A stretch of 64,000 nt of DNA from SAR116 cluster bacterium AG-321-K23 (GCA_003284565.1 QBXO01000001.1:1-64000), one strand, 5' to 3'; shown: positions 48,985 through 58,568, numbered from the stretch's first letter. Notes: generated by a model not told the origin, from the sequence alone. Program-made: numbers and translations.

Positions 48985-50424
48985 CTAAATATTATAAGTC
49001 TCTGATACAAATCTAGTTACAAGAAATGCTTCAAGTCCTTCTACACCACCTTCTGACCCGTAACCACTATGTTTAATACCTCCAAAAGGTGTTTCAGGAG
49101 TGCTTACTAAAGTAGAGTTAACAGCTAAAAGACCTGCTTGAATTTCTGATCGTAAATTATCAACAATCTTTGGGTCATTTGTAAATGCATAAGACGCAAG
49201 TCCAAAATCAAGTCTGTTAGCTCTATCAATTACTTCTTCAACTGATTTGAATGTATCAATCGGAAGTAAAGGTCCAAAGGGTTCTTCATTCATAATTTTA
49301 GAGCTATCATCTACTCCGGTCATTACAGTTGGTGAAAAGAAACTTCCAACCCTATTCATTCTGTTCCCACCCATTTCAATATTTGCACCATTATCTATTG
49401 CATCTTTTACAAAATCATTCATTACATCTATTCTTCTTTCTGCAATAAGTGGCCCCATATTTGTATCATCTTCTAAGCCATTACCGACCTTGATTTTATT
49501 AGTTTCTTCAATGACAGCTTGAGTAAATTTATCTTTAATATCGTCTTGCACTAAAAATCTTGTTGGAGAGACACAGACTTGTCCTGCATTTCTAAATTTA
49601 CCAGCAACAGAAATTTGTGCTGCTTTTTTAATATCTGTATCATTAAATACCATAAGAGGAGAATGCCCTCCAAGCTCCATTGTACATCTAATCATATTTT
49701 CAGCAGCAAGCTTCTGAAGATGCTTTCCAACTGGCACGCTTCCAGTAAATGACAATTTACGAGGAATGTCAGAACTACATAAATACTCTGATACTTCAGA
49801 TGGAACTCCAAATACAATATTTAGTACACCAGGAGGTAATCCAGCTTCCATAAAAGCTCTACCAATAGCAATTGCTGTTCCAGGAGTTTCCTCACTTGGT
49901 TTGATAGTAATGGTACAACCTGCTGCTAGAGCACCTCCAACTTTACGAACCACATTCATAACTGGGAAATTCCATGCAACAAAAGCAATAACTGGTCCAA
50001 TTGGTTCTTTAATTACTGTTTGAGATAGGCCATTCATTCTTGACGGTACAAGTCTTCCATATGCTCTTTTACCCTCTTCGCCATACCATCTTAATACATC
50101 TAATCCAACAGACAATTCCATTTTAGCTTCAACTAATGGTTTACCCATTTCAGTAGTAAGATTAGTAGCTACTTGATCAAATTTATCTTCTAATATTCTG
50201 CATGCATTTTCTATAATTTTTTGCCTATTGAGAGAGGGTTCATTTTTCCATGATTTGAAAGCCTCCTTGTTTGATTCCATAGCTTCTTTAAGATCATTCT
50301 TGGAAGCATGGGGTAAATCACCAATTATTTCATTAGTAGCTGGATTATATACAGGCTCAGATTTGTTTTCAGAACCAGATCTCCATACTCCATTTATTAA
50401 TAATTCTAATTTTTCATACTTCAT
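48985..50424 (-). CDS. NAD(P)-dependent aldehyde dehydrogenase (succinate-semialdehyde-like)
   Basis: FVAWNFPVMNVVRKVGGALAAGCTITIKPSEETPGTA, MELGGHSPLMVF, RNAGQVCVSPTRFLVQ, NEEPFGPLLPI. Confidence 0.93.
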   Translation of the reverse strand: MKYEKLELLINGVWRSGSENKSEPVYNPATNEIIGDLPHASKNDLKEAMESNKEAFKSWKNEPSLNRQKIIENACRILEDKFDQVATNLTTEMGKPLVEAKMELSVGLDVLRWYGEEGKRAYGRLVPSRMNGLSQTVIKEPIGPVIAFVAWNFPVMNVVRKVGGALAAGCTITIKPSEETPGTAIAIGRAFMEAGLPPGVLNIVFGVPSEVSEYLCSSDIPRKLSFTGSVPVGKHLQKLAAENMIRCTMELGGHSPLMVFNDTDIKKAAQISVAGKFRNAGQVCVSPTRFLVQDDIKDKFTQAVIEETNKIKVGNGLEDDTNMGPLIAERRIDVMNDFVKDAIDNGANIEMGGNRMNRVGSFFSPTVMTGVDDSSKIMNEEPFGPLLPIDTFKSVEEVIDRANRLDFGLASYAFTNDPKIVDNLRSEIQAGLLAVNSTLVSTPETPFGGIKHSGYGSEGGVEGLEAFLVTRFVSETYNI

Positions 50425-50460
50425 AAATTACTCCTCATATTAGGTATATGTAAATTGATT

Positions 50461-50500
50461 GATAATAATTATCATTATTACTAATTTTAGTAGTAATAAT
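50461..50500. promoter_or_regulatory. Fur-box-like sequence and adjacent inverted repeat in divergent promoter
   Basis: GATAATAATTATCATTATT (50461-50479) is 16/19 to GATAATGATAATCATTATC; followed by ATTATTACTA-attttag-TAGTAATAAT (50474-50500), 10-bp perfect arms. Confidence 0.4.
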
Positions 50501-50525
50501 ATTTAATTCAATGTATTTTTTTTAA

Positions 50526-51719
50526 GTGAAACAAATGAAATCAATAAATACAGAAGTTGTAATATGTGGCGGCGGATTATCTGGTCTAATATGCAGTTTA
50601 GCCTTAAGTAATATTGGTATTTCCAGTTTTTGTATTGATAAGTCAACTAATATTAAAAAAAAACAAATAGATACGAGGTCAACTGCATATTTGAGACCTT
50701 CAAAAGAATTTTTAGAAAATATAGGTGTATGGAAGCATTTATCCAAAAATGCTAATCCACTCAAAACACTATCAATTGTTAACAGTAGTTCGGGATTTCC
50801 ATACAACAACATTATTTCAGAAACAAAATTTAACGCTATAGAAATTTTTCAAAATGAGTTTGGCTGGAATATAAATAATAATCAAACCAAAAAGATACTT
50901 CTTGAATTAGTAGAAAAAGATAAAATGATAAATTTTGAATATGACGAAATTATCAATATTAAAGAATTTGACGAAAAACTAACTATTTATTTAAAAAATA
51001 AAAAGCAAATTAACACAAAATTATTAATAGGTGCAGATGGTAGAAACTCTTTTATAAGAAAAAATTATAATATTAATGCTGATATTGATAGTCTTGACCA
51101 AAAAGCAATTACATTTTTAATTAAACATGAATATATGCATACAGACATATCTTACGAAATTTATAAAACCGGTGGACCATTCACAACTGTTCCACTAAAA
51201 AATGATAAAGTTAATACATCTGCTGTAGTTTGGGTTGATAATAAAAATAACATTGAAAAATTACTCAAATTAAACAAAAAAGAATTTAATAAAGAAGTTA
51301 ATAAAAGATCTGTGAATAAATTAGGAGATATTTCTGTAATATCCGAATTAGAAATTTTTCCAGTTACAACACAAATTGCAGATAAATTAGTGGATCATAG
51401 AATGATTTTAATAGGAGAAGCAGCTCATGCATTACCTCCTATTGGTGCACAAGGTTTAAATTTAACAATTAAAGATATAAAAGAAATTTACGATTTATGT
51501 AAAAAAAATCCTATCGGTATAGGTGATGGTGAAATGGTATCCAAGTTTAATATTAAAAGATTAATTGATATAAAAATTCGTTCAAAAAGCGTCAATATTT
51601 TAAATAAATTATCTGAGTCTAATCAATTAGTTATTTCTAAAACGAGAGATTTTGGATTAAATTTTTTAGCCAAAGTGCAACCTGTAAAATACTTACTTAT
51701 GAAATTTGGGCTAGGGTGA
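50526..51719 (+). CDS. UbiH/UbiF-like FAD-dependent monooxygenase
   Basis: VVICGGGLSGLICSLAL, LIGADGRNSFIRK, LIGEAAHALPPIGAQGLNLTIKD. Confidence 0.9.
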   Translation: MKQMKSINTEVVICGGGLSGLICSLALSNIGISSFCIDKSTNIKKKQIDTRSTAYLRPSKEFLENIGVWKHLSKNANPLKTLSIVNSSSGFPYNNIISETKFNAIEIFQNEFGWNINNNQTKKILLELVEKDKMINFEYDEIINIKEFDEKLTIYLKNKKQINTKLLIGADGRNSFIRKNYNINADIDSLDQKAITFLIKHEYMHTDISYEIYKTGGPFTTVPLKNDKVNTSAVVWVDNKNNIEKLLKLNKKEFNKEVNKRSVNKLGDISVISELEIFPVTTQIADKLVDHRMILIGEAAHALPPIGAQGLNLTIKDIKEIYDLCKKNPIGIGDGEMVSKFNIKRLIDIKIRSKSVNILNKLSESNQLVISKTRDFGLNFLAKVQPVKYLLMKFGLG

Positions 51720-51745
51720 ATGCAATAAGAAATTATATTTAAATA

Positions 51746-53452
51746 TTAATTTATATTTTCGATTCTTGGTATTAATTTTATGAGCTCTTTAGTGTAAGAA
51801 TGCTTAGGCTTTTTAAATATATTTTCAGTAGTATTTATTTCACATATTTCCCCTTTGCGCATAACAGCTACTCTATCACACATTTGACGAATAACAGGAA
51901 GATCATGTGATATAAATAATAATGTGAGATCTAATTCATCTTGCAGGTCCTTTAATAAATTTAAAATATGTGCCTGAACGGAAACATCTAAGGATGATGT
52001 AGGTTCGTCACAGATTAAAATTTTAGGGCGTGATGCTAATGCTCTTGCAATTGAAATTCGCTGTCTTTGTCCACCTGAAAATTGATTCGGAAATTTAAGC
52101 ATTGATGCTTTACCTAGGCCAACATGATTTAAAAGATCGCTTACGATTTCATTTATTTTATGATCACTTGATGCAGTTTTATAAAATTTTATCGGTTCTG
52201 CAACAATGTCTTTTACTCTCATTCTTGGATTAAGCGAAGAATAAGGATCTTGAAATATCATTTGCACTTCTTTTTGAGCATTAACAACCTCAGACTTTTT
52301 TTTGTTTTCAACTACCTCTTGGTCAAAGATTTTGATACTTCCACTATCTACACTAATAAGCCCTGCTATAAGGCGAGCAATAGTACTTTTACCAGAGCCA
52401 GATTCACCAACGATTCCAAAACTTTCTCCTTTTTCTATTTCAAAACTAGCATTATTAACAGCCTTAAGATGAACTCTATTTTTAAGCCAAAAAGATTTCT
52501 TTAGTAAAAAATCTTTGTTTAATTGAAAAACTGAAATAGCTTTTTTAGATTTTTTTTCATTAAGTTTTTCTCCTAACCAATGATTTTTAAGTTTTATGCG
52601 TTGATAATTTTGTTTGTTACCTTCAATGAAGTCTATTGATTTAAACCTTCCTAACTTAATATCACTCCGCGGAACTGCTGCAATTAAGCTCTTTGTGTAT
52701 TTGTGCCTTGGATTTGAAATAACTTGTTGAACTGAGCCAGATTCAACAACACGTCCATCATACATTACTACTATACTATTTGCTGTGTTTGCAATTACAC
52801 CAATATCGTGTGTTATTATAATTACTCCAACTTTACGTTTTTTGCAGAGTGATTTTATTAATTCTAAAATTTGGGCTTGTACAGAAACATCAAGTGCAGT
52901 TGTTGGCTCATCTGCAATTATTAAATCTGGATCACCTGCAAGCGCTAATGCAATTACAACTCTTTGACGCATTCCACCAGAGAATTGATGGGGGTAAGCT
53001 TTCATTCGAAGTTTAGGGTTATCAATCCCTACTGACTCTAAAAGCTCTATTGCTTCATTTTGAGCAGTTTTCTTATCAAAATTTTTTGTAAATCTAATAG
53101 TTTCAATCAACTGATTTCCTATTGTCATTATTGGGTTTAAAGATGTCTGAGGATCTTGAAAAATCATTCCTATCTTACTCCCACGGACAATACGCATAGC
53201 TCTTTCGTCAAGCCCAACAAGGTTCTGATGATCAAATAAAACTTTACCTGTTAAAATTTCAGCAGAACCATCCAATAAATTTATAATTGCATTTCCAATT
53301 GTTGACTTTCCAGCTCCACTTTCTCCAACAATTCCAAGAATTTCACCTGCCATAAGACTAATGGACACGTCACTAACTGCATCTACAATTTCTTGGTCTG
53401 AAAAAAATTTTATATTTAATTTATCAATCTTTAGTAAATAATTATTAATCAT
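51746..53452 (-). CDS. dipeptide/oligopeptide ABC transporter, fused tandem ATP-binding protein (DppD-DppF type)
   Basis: Two ABC domains: GESGAGKSTIGNAII, SGGMRQRVVIALALAGDPDLIIADEPTTALDVS; GESGSGKSTIARLIAG, SGGQRQRISIARALASRPKILICDEPTSSLDVS. Confidence 0.94.
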   Translation of the reverse strand: MINNYLLKIDKLNIKFFSDQEIVDAVSDVSISLMAGEILGIVGESGAGKSTIGNAIINLLDGSAEILTGKVLFDHQNLVGLDERAMRIVRGSKIGMIFQDPQTSLNPIMTIGNQLIETIRFTKNFDKKTAQNEAIELLESVGIDNPKLRMKAYPHQFSGGMRQRVVIALALAGDPDLIIADEPTTALDVSVQAQILELIKSLCKKRKVGVIIITHDIGVIANTANSIVVMYDGRVVESGSVQQVISNPRHKYTKSLIAAVPRSDIKLGRFKSIDFIEGNKQNYQRIKLKNHWLGEKLNEKKSKKAISVFQLNKDFLLKKSFWLKNRVHLKAVNNASFEIEKGESFGIVGESGSGKSTIARLIAGLISVDSGSIKIFDQEVVENKKKSEVVNAQKEVQMIFQDPYSSLNPRMRVKDIVAEPIKFYKTASSDHKINEIVSDLLNHVGLGKASMLKFPNQFSGGQRQRISIARALASRPKILICDEPTSSLDVSVQAHILNLLKDLQDELDLTLLFISHDLPVIRQMCDRVAVMRKGEICEINTTENIFKKPKHSYTKELIKLIPRIENIN

Positions 53453-53495
53453 TCTTCAATCCAAAGTATTAGCAAATTAATAAAAAAGTAAAAAA

Positions 53496-54401
53496 TCAAT
53501 TATTTACCCTTGGGTTTAATATTATTCTTAATTGATCTCCAAAAATATTTATTGCAGCAACCGTTGCTAACAACATTAGTCCTGGAAAAAAAGTAATCCA
53601 ATAAGCACCTGACAAAATAAAATCAAAACCATTTGAAATCAATGAACCTAAAGATGGCTCTGTTATAGGCACTCCAACTCCTAAAAAACTTAGTGTTGCT
53701 TCGATAGAAATAGAATGAGCTGTTTGTAATGTAGCCAAAACGATTAATGGCGAAATACTATTGGGTAAAAGGTGTTTCCAAATTATAAAAAAGTCACTCA
53801 AACCTAAACATGATGCGGCTTGTATATACTCTTTATTTCGTTCAACAATAGCAGCTGCGCGGACTGTTCGAGCGTAAATAGCCCACTGCACTATCGCTAA
53901 AGCAATGATTACTTTATCTATTCCTTTGCCTAATAGAGCTAACAATACAAGAGCAATTAAAATTGCTGGAAATGATAATTGTATGTCTACAACACGCATT
54001 AAAAATGAGTCAATCTTACCACCATAAAATCCAGAAATTAAACCAACAATCAATCCAATCGTTAAGGCAATTAATGCACTACTTATAGCTACGATTAAAC
54101 TTGTACGAAGACCATAAATAATTGCACTTAATACATCCCTGCCCGCTCCATCTGTGCCTAACCAAGCAACATTACCATTGAACATGCTGTCACCTGGAGA
54201 AAGACGAGAATCTAAAATACTAACCACTTTTAAATCATATGGGTTTGTTGGGGCAAGAAAAGGAGCTATAACAGCACAAAATATAATTATAAAAAGTAGT
54301 CCTAGAGATATAATTGTTGCTGGCCTAGTAAATTTTTTAATAATAATTTTTGAATTATTGTTTTGCACACCATTTTTTTTGGAAATAACTTTATCATTCA
54401 T
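53496..54401 (-). CDS. dipeptide-type ABC transporter permease (DppC-like)
   Basis: GTDGAGRDVLSAIIYGLRTSL, YIQAASCLGLSDFFIIWKHLLPNSISPLIV. Confidence 0.92.
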   Translation of the reverse strand: MNDKVISKKNGVQNNNSKIIIKKFTRPATIISLGLLFIIIFCAVIAPFLAPTNPYDLKVVSILDSRLSPGDSMFNGNVAWLGTDGAGRDVLSAIIYGLRTSLIVAISSALIALTIGLIVGLISGFYGGKIDSFLMRVVDIQLSFPAILIALVLLALLGKGIDKVIIALAIVQWAIYARTVRAAAIVERNKEYIQAASCLGLSDFFIIWKHLLPNSISPLIVLATLQTAHSISIEATLSFLGVGVPITEPSLGSLISNGFDFILSGAYWITFFPGLMLLATVAAINIFGDQLRIILNPRVNN

Positions 54402-55321
54402 TGAATTTCCCCCTTTATACGAACGCGGGGATCAAGAACTGCGTACATTATATCTACAATTAAGTTTAGAATTAAAAATAATGTTACAACAAACATTAGG
54501 TAAGCAACTACTATTGGACGATCAAGATTAATAATTGCCTCAATAACCAACTTACCAAGACCTGGCCAAGCAAAAATTGTTTCAGTAACTGTTGCAAAGG
54601 CAATTAGGGTTCCAAATTCAATTGCAAGAACAGTAATTATTGGTATTAGAATATTAGGGAGAAGGTGAAAACTGACTATTCGTTTAGGGGGTAGTCCTCT
54701 TGCACGGGTAAATTTTATAAAATCAAAACCCATAACCTCCTCAGTTCCAGCTCTTGCCAGTCTTATTACCATTGCAATTTTAAATAACGCAAGATTAGTT
54801 GCAGGCATTATAAGATGCAGCAAACCATCTAGGGTAAATAAGCTACTTTGAATACCTAAGAAAGTTCCCATTTCTCCGCGACCAGAAACAGGTAGCCAAC
54901 CTAAAATGACTGAAAAAACAATTATCATCATGAGACCGAGCCAAAAAGTAGGAATTGAAATACCAAGAACCGAACCACCCATTATAATTCTAGTTCCAAT
55001 GCTATTAGGATTTAACCCAGCAAATATTCCTAAAGGCAAGCCAACAACAATAGCAATAATTAATGCACAAGTTGCAAGCTCAAGTGTAGCTGGGAAACGT
55101 TCTATAATAAGTGCCAATGCTGGTCTTCCAAAAATAAAAGAATTTCCTAAATTTCCAGTTACAGCTCCTTGCAAAAACTTCCAATACTGTACATGAACTG
55201 GTTGATCCAAACCAAAGTCTTTTCTTACACGATCAATTTCTTCCGGCAAACTCTCCGGATTTACTAGCATGTCAACAGGGTCGCCTACAAAGTTAATCAT
55301 AAAAAATACGATCAATGACAT
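54398..55321 (-). CDS. dipeptide-type ABC transporter permease (DppB-like); real start probably upstream near 55375
   Basis: GLDQPVHVQYWKFLQGAVTGNLGNSF, FTRARGLPPKRIVSFHLLPNILIPIITV; 4-nt overlap (ATGA) with the DppC-like gene. Confidence 0.92.
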   Translation of the reverse strand: MSLIVFFMINFVGDPVDMLVNPESLPEEIDRVRKDFGLDQPVHVQYWKFLQGAVTGNLGNSFIFGRPALALIIERFPATLELATCALIIAIVVGLPLGIFAGLNPNSIGTRIIMGGSVLGISIPTFWLGLMMIIVFSVILGWLPVSGRGEMGTFLGIQSSLFTLDGLLHLIMPATNLALFKIAMVIRLARAGTEEVMGFDFIKFTRARGLPPKRIVSFHLLPNILIPIITVLAIEFGTLIAFATVTETIFAWPGLGKLVIEAIINLDRPIVVAYLMFVVTLFLILNLIVDIMYAVLDPRVRIKGEIQ

Positions 55322-55396
55322 AAGAAATATTACAAAAATACTCTGTATTACACGCTTAACAATAAAACTAATAATATTTCATTCCTTCCAATAATT

Positions 55397-55422
55397 GGCC
55401 TGCTACAATACTGTAACAGGCC
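55397..55422. promoter_or_regulatory. intercistronic hairpin between substrate-binding protein and DppB-like genes
   Basis: GGCCTG-c-TACA-atac-TGTA-a-CAGGCC: 6 bp, C/A mismatch, 4 bp, 4-nt loop. Confidence 0.75.
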
Positions 55423-55440
55423 GAGAATAGTATATAATTA

Positions 55441-57030
55441 CTAGCGAATGAAGTGTAAAAAAGTACTATCAAGAGCGCCTAATTCATAAGTAATACCCTT
55501 GCGAGCTGCCCAAGTGGCAACTACATGATGAATTGGTAATAAAGCGTATTCACGCATTGATATTTCTGTAGCCTTGATGAATTTTTTTTCACCTTCAGCT
55601 ACATCCATAGATGATCTTCCATCTTCAATCAGTTTATCAACCTCAGCATTACTATAACCATTTCTATTGCCAGGTCCATATCCACGCTTCTTTTGTTTAG
55701 TGTGTATGAATATTCTAAGCGGGTGTGAAGGCTCTCCCGAACCATTTGCATATCCAGACATTGCAACAGTGAACTCTGGTGTTTTATTCACTCCACCACG
55801 AGCAAATCGTTTAAAAAAAACAGACGCAGGCATAGTTTCAACACTTGTTTGAATACCTATACTAGATAACATCTGAGCAATAGCTTCAAGTATACGTGTA
55901 TCGTTAGTGTATCGACCTGCTGGTCCATGGATAGTTAACTTAAACCCATCGGCATATCCCGCCTCTGACATTAATTCTTTTGCTCGGCTTGGGTTGTACG
56001 CGTCTGGTTTTAAATTAGGTGAATACCCAATATATCCTTTTGGTGAAAATTGACCTGCAGGTGAAGATAAACCATCCATTATTCGATCAGAAATAGCTTG
56101 TCGATTAATTGCCAATGATACCGCTTTGCGCATACGTACATCTTGAAAAGGTGAAGCAATAGGTTTGCCATTATTATCTGTGGTATATGGCCTTCTAGGG
56201 TCATCGGTCATATGGAGCGTTAAATAAAGTGAACGATTAGAAACTGATTTGAAGACAGTTATACCGTCACGTTTTTCTAGATTAGGTAAATCTGACGGTG
56301 GAACTCGCTCTATAAAATCAACATCACCTGAAATCAAAGCTGCTGTTCTAGTTGTTCCATCCTTTATTGGACGTATAATTATATTATCCCATTTAACTTT
56401 ATCACCCCAATATGAGTTGTTTTTGGTGATTTTAATTAAGTCTCCGGGTGACCATTTTGAGAATTCAAAAGGACCTGTGCCGAATGACGCAACACCAGTA
56501 TTAAAATCTTCAGTTGTTGCATTTACAAATGCTGAGTCTATGATTGCAATACGAGACATATCATTTGGAATAAAAGGGTTCGGCTTTTTTGTAGAAATTC
56601 TAATAGTCAAATCATCAACAATTTCAAATTTCTTTCCTTTTATAAATGTACCAAAACTAGATGGACTATTTGGTACGTTTGCCGCTCTTTTCATGGTTGC
56701 TATCACGTCTTCAGAGCTAAATTTTGCACCATTATGAAATTTAACTCCAGCTCTTAATTTGAATTCCCATGTAAGATCATCAACTGGTCTCCAAGATTCT
56801 GCCAATCCAGGTAATAGTTTTTGATTAACGTCCTGCAAGACAAGAGCATTATAAACTTGTGTTGCAAATGAATTATTTATAGTCAAATTCTGATAATGTG
56901 GATCCATAGATGTTGGTTCTGCCGCAAGAGCAACTTTCAAATCTTTAGACAAAACAGAGCTCGATGAAAATCCTAACCATGATAAAATAGCTACAAATAA
57001 TGTCATAACTTTAAAAAAAGATTTATTCAT
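55441..57030 (-). CDS. ABC transporter substrate-binding protein, family 5 (peptide/nickel-type)
   Basis: Signal peptide, AAEPTSMDPHYQNLTINNSFATQVYNAL, WEFKLRAGVKFHNGAKFSSEDVIATM, VRMRKAVSLAINRQAI. Confidence 0.94.
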   Translation of the reverse strand: MNKSFFKVMTLFVAILSWLGFSSSSVLSKDLKVALAAEPTSMDPHYQNLTINNSFATQVYNALVLQDVNQKLLPGLAESWRPVDDLTWEFKLRAGVKFHNGAKFSSEDVIATMKRAANVPNSPSSFGTFIKGKKFEIVDDLTIRISTKKPNPFIPNDMSRIAIIDSAFVNATTEDFNTGVASFGTGPFEFSKWSPGDLIKITKNNSYWGDKVKWDNIIIRPIKDGTTRTAALISGDVDFIERVPPSDLPNLEKRDGITVFKSVSNRSLYLTLHMTDDPRRPYTTDNNGKPIASPFQDVRMRKAVSLAINRQAISDRIMDGLSSPAGQFSPKGYIGYSPNLKPDAYNPSRAKELMSEAGYADGFKLTIHGPAGRYTNDTRILEAIAQMLSSIGIQTSVETMPASVFFKRFARGGVNKTPEFTVAMSGYANGSGEPSHPLRIFIHTKQKKRGYGPGNRNGYSNAEVDKLIEDGRSSMDVAEGEKKFIKATEISMREYALLPIHHVVATWAARKGITYELGALDSTFLHFIR

Positions 57031-57041
57031 TTTTCTCCCTT

Positions 57042-57896
57042 TCAGTTAATTTTATTGTTGTTTAAAGCGGCCCCATTTAAATTCCACACCTTTTTAGCAA
57101 ACTCTGTTACCTGATAATTGAATTGTTCAGGATACTCTACGTAAGAAGCGTGGCCCGCTTTGGGGAAAACGACTTCGCTTACTCCTCTAGGAAGAGCCGC
57201 GAGAAGAGATGAGTGCATCTCTGTCGAAATTACAGTGTCTTTACCTCCAGATAAAACCAAAACTGGAAGATTTAACTTATTACAAATATATGTGTTATCA
57301 GTTTCTTGGCTCATACGACCACCATCACGAATACTTTCAGATCTTATACCTAATGCAATATTAGCTAGAAATTTAATAACCGTTTCAGACGTATTTTTTG
57401 GTGTATTTCTTTGAGCGCGTTCTATTGCATATTCTATATCAGAAAACCTAGAACTAAATTTTTCAAGTCTATTCGCATATCGCGCCATTAATGCATTACC
57501 TTTTGGATATCCAAAACCTAGATGTGTCGACGACAAAATTAATCCTGAAACTGAAACGTTTTTATCACTAGCTAATTGAGTAGCTATTAAACCACCCATC
57601 GAGTGGCCTATTAAAATTATATTTTTTAATTTTAAATTATTAATAACAGCTTTTGCTGCGTTTTTATATTCTTCAATACTGTCGCCAAAAACATCTGATG
57701 CACCAAAACTTGGAGCATCCCAAGCAATGATACGAAAATAAGAATTTAATGAATAAAATAAATTTTCCCAACTTTTACTATGACCATTCAAGCCATGAAG
57801 AAGAAATAAAGTTGGTCCAGTTCCTAACTCTCTATATGCAATTTGACCTTGCTTGTAAGTTAAATATTGTAGATCTGGTATTTTAAATTTTAACAA
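57042..57896 (-). CDS. alpha/beta hydrolase
   Basis: LFLLHGLNGHSKSWENL, LIGHSMGGLIATQLA nucleophile elbow, GKDTVIS, KAGHASYVEYPEQF. Confidence 0.92.
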   Translation of the reverse strand: MLKFKIPDLQYLTYKQGQIAYRELGTGPTLFLLHGLNGHSKSWENLFYSLNSYFRIIAWDAPSFGASDVFGDSIEEYKNAAKAVINNLKLKNIILIGHSMGGLIATQLASDKNVSVSGLILSSTHLGFGYPKGNALMARYANRLEKFSSRFSDIEYAIERAQRNTPKNTSETVIKFLANIALGIRSESIRDGGRMSQETDNTYICNKLNLPVLVLSGGKDTVISTEMHSSLLAALPRGVSEVVFPKAGHASYVEYPEQFNYQVTEFAKKVWNLNGAALNNNKIN

Positions 57897-57977
57897 AAAT
57901 TATTCCATTATATATATAATAAATGTTTTTTATAAATAATTCAAAACTGTAACACTCTATCCATAAATAAAAATAGA

Positions 57978-57991
57978 GTAAAAATTTTTAC
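57978..57991. promoter_or_regulatory. perfect palindrome upstream of the hydrolase/ABC operon
   Basis: GTAAAAATTTTTAC. Confidence 0.35.
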
Positions 57992-57996
57992 ATATT

Positions 57997-58443
57997 TTAG
58001 TGAGATTGACTTTCAGACTCACGTGTCAAAATAACAGTTTGCGCAAGTCTTAAAGCATGATCAAATTTAGGATTTACAAGAAGAGCATTACAATAATTGC
58101 GCCATGCATCAAGCATTGGCTTTGTAGGACGATAGTCATTTCTTCTTGTGTCACCATTAACTTTTACTTTTTCCAAATATTTTAGTTTTAAGGCATCATG
58201 AACAGTAGAACTTACAGTTGGACGACTGAATTGGGAAACCTTAACGAGTTCTGATATGGTAAAACTTCCTTTAGAAAAATAAAAATTCATCATATATCTT
58301 CTTAACTCAAAAGCTGTGAAACTGACATTAAATAAACGTCGAACTTGACCGGGTCCATGTTCGCGACGATAAACATGTCTTGAACTTTCAAATGCAGCTT
58401 GTGCAAAACAAAAGTGGTCAAATAAAATTTCAGACTTACTCAT
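57997..58443 (-). CDS. MarR-like winged-helix transcriptional regulator
   Basis: FTISELVKVSQFSRPTVSSTVHDALKLKYLEKVKVNGDTRRNDYRPTKP: HTH, recognition helix and wing. Confidence 0.75.
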   Translation of the reverse strand: MSKSEILFDHFCFAQAAFESSRHVYRREHGPGQVRRLFNVSFTAFELRRYMMNFYFSKGSFTISELVKVSQFSRPTVSSTVHDALKLKYLEKVKVNGDTRRNDYRPTKPMLDAWRNYCNALLVNPKFDHALRLAQTVILTRESESQSH

Positions 58444-58457
58444 AATTTTCTCAAATG

Positions 58458-58474
58458 TGTAAATATATTTTACA
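58458..58474. promoter_or_regulatory. inverted repeat upstream of the MarR-like gene
   Basis: TGTAAA-TATAT-TTTACA, 15-31 nt upstream of the start codon. Confidence 0.45.
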
Positions 58475-58536
58475 TATATTAATCTTTAAAAGAAATTTTT
58501 CAATTAGTTATTTCTATTGTATATGATTTTGGTAGG

Positions 58537-58568
58537 AATGGTGGAACTAACTGGGATTGAACCTGTCG
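58537..58568 (-). pseudogene. partial tRNA 3' end (tRNA-Val-like), candidate att remnant
   Basis: AATGGTGGaACTAACTGGGATTGAACCtGT matches AATGGTGGgACTAACTGGGATTGAACCaGT of the intact tRNA-Val (from 61802) at 28 of 30 positions, same orientation; D-arm and anticodon arm absent. Confidence 0.75.

Noticed and set aside
54154-54531. 125-aa + strand ORF across the dppB/dppC junction
   Set aside because: Antisense to two well-supported permease genes.
56249-56737. 162-aa + strand ORF
   Set aside because: Antisense to the substrate-binding protein gene, which has clear family motifs.
57954-57979. ACTCTAT...ATAGAGT hairpin after the MarR-like gene as an intrinsic terminator
   Set aside because: Only 7 AT-rich bp with a 12-nt loop and no good U-tract on the - strand; too weak to call.
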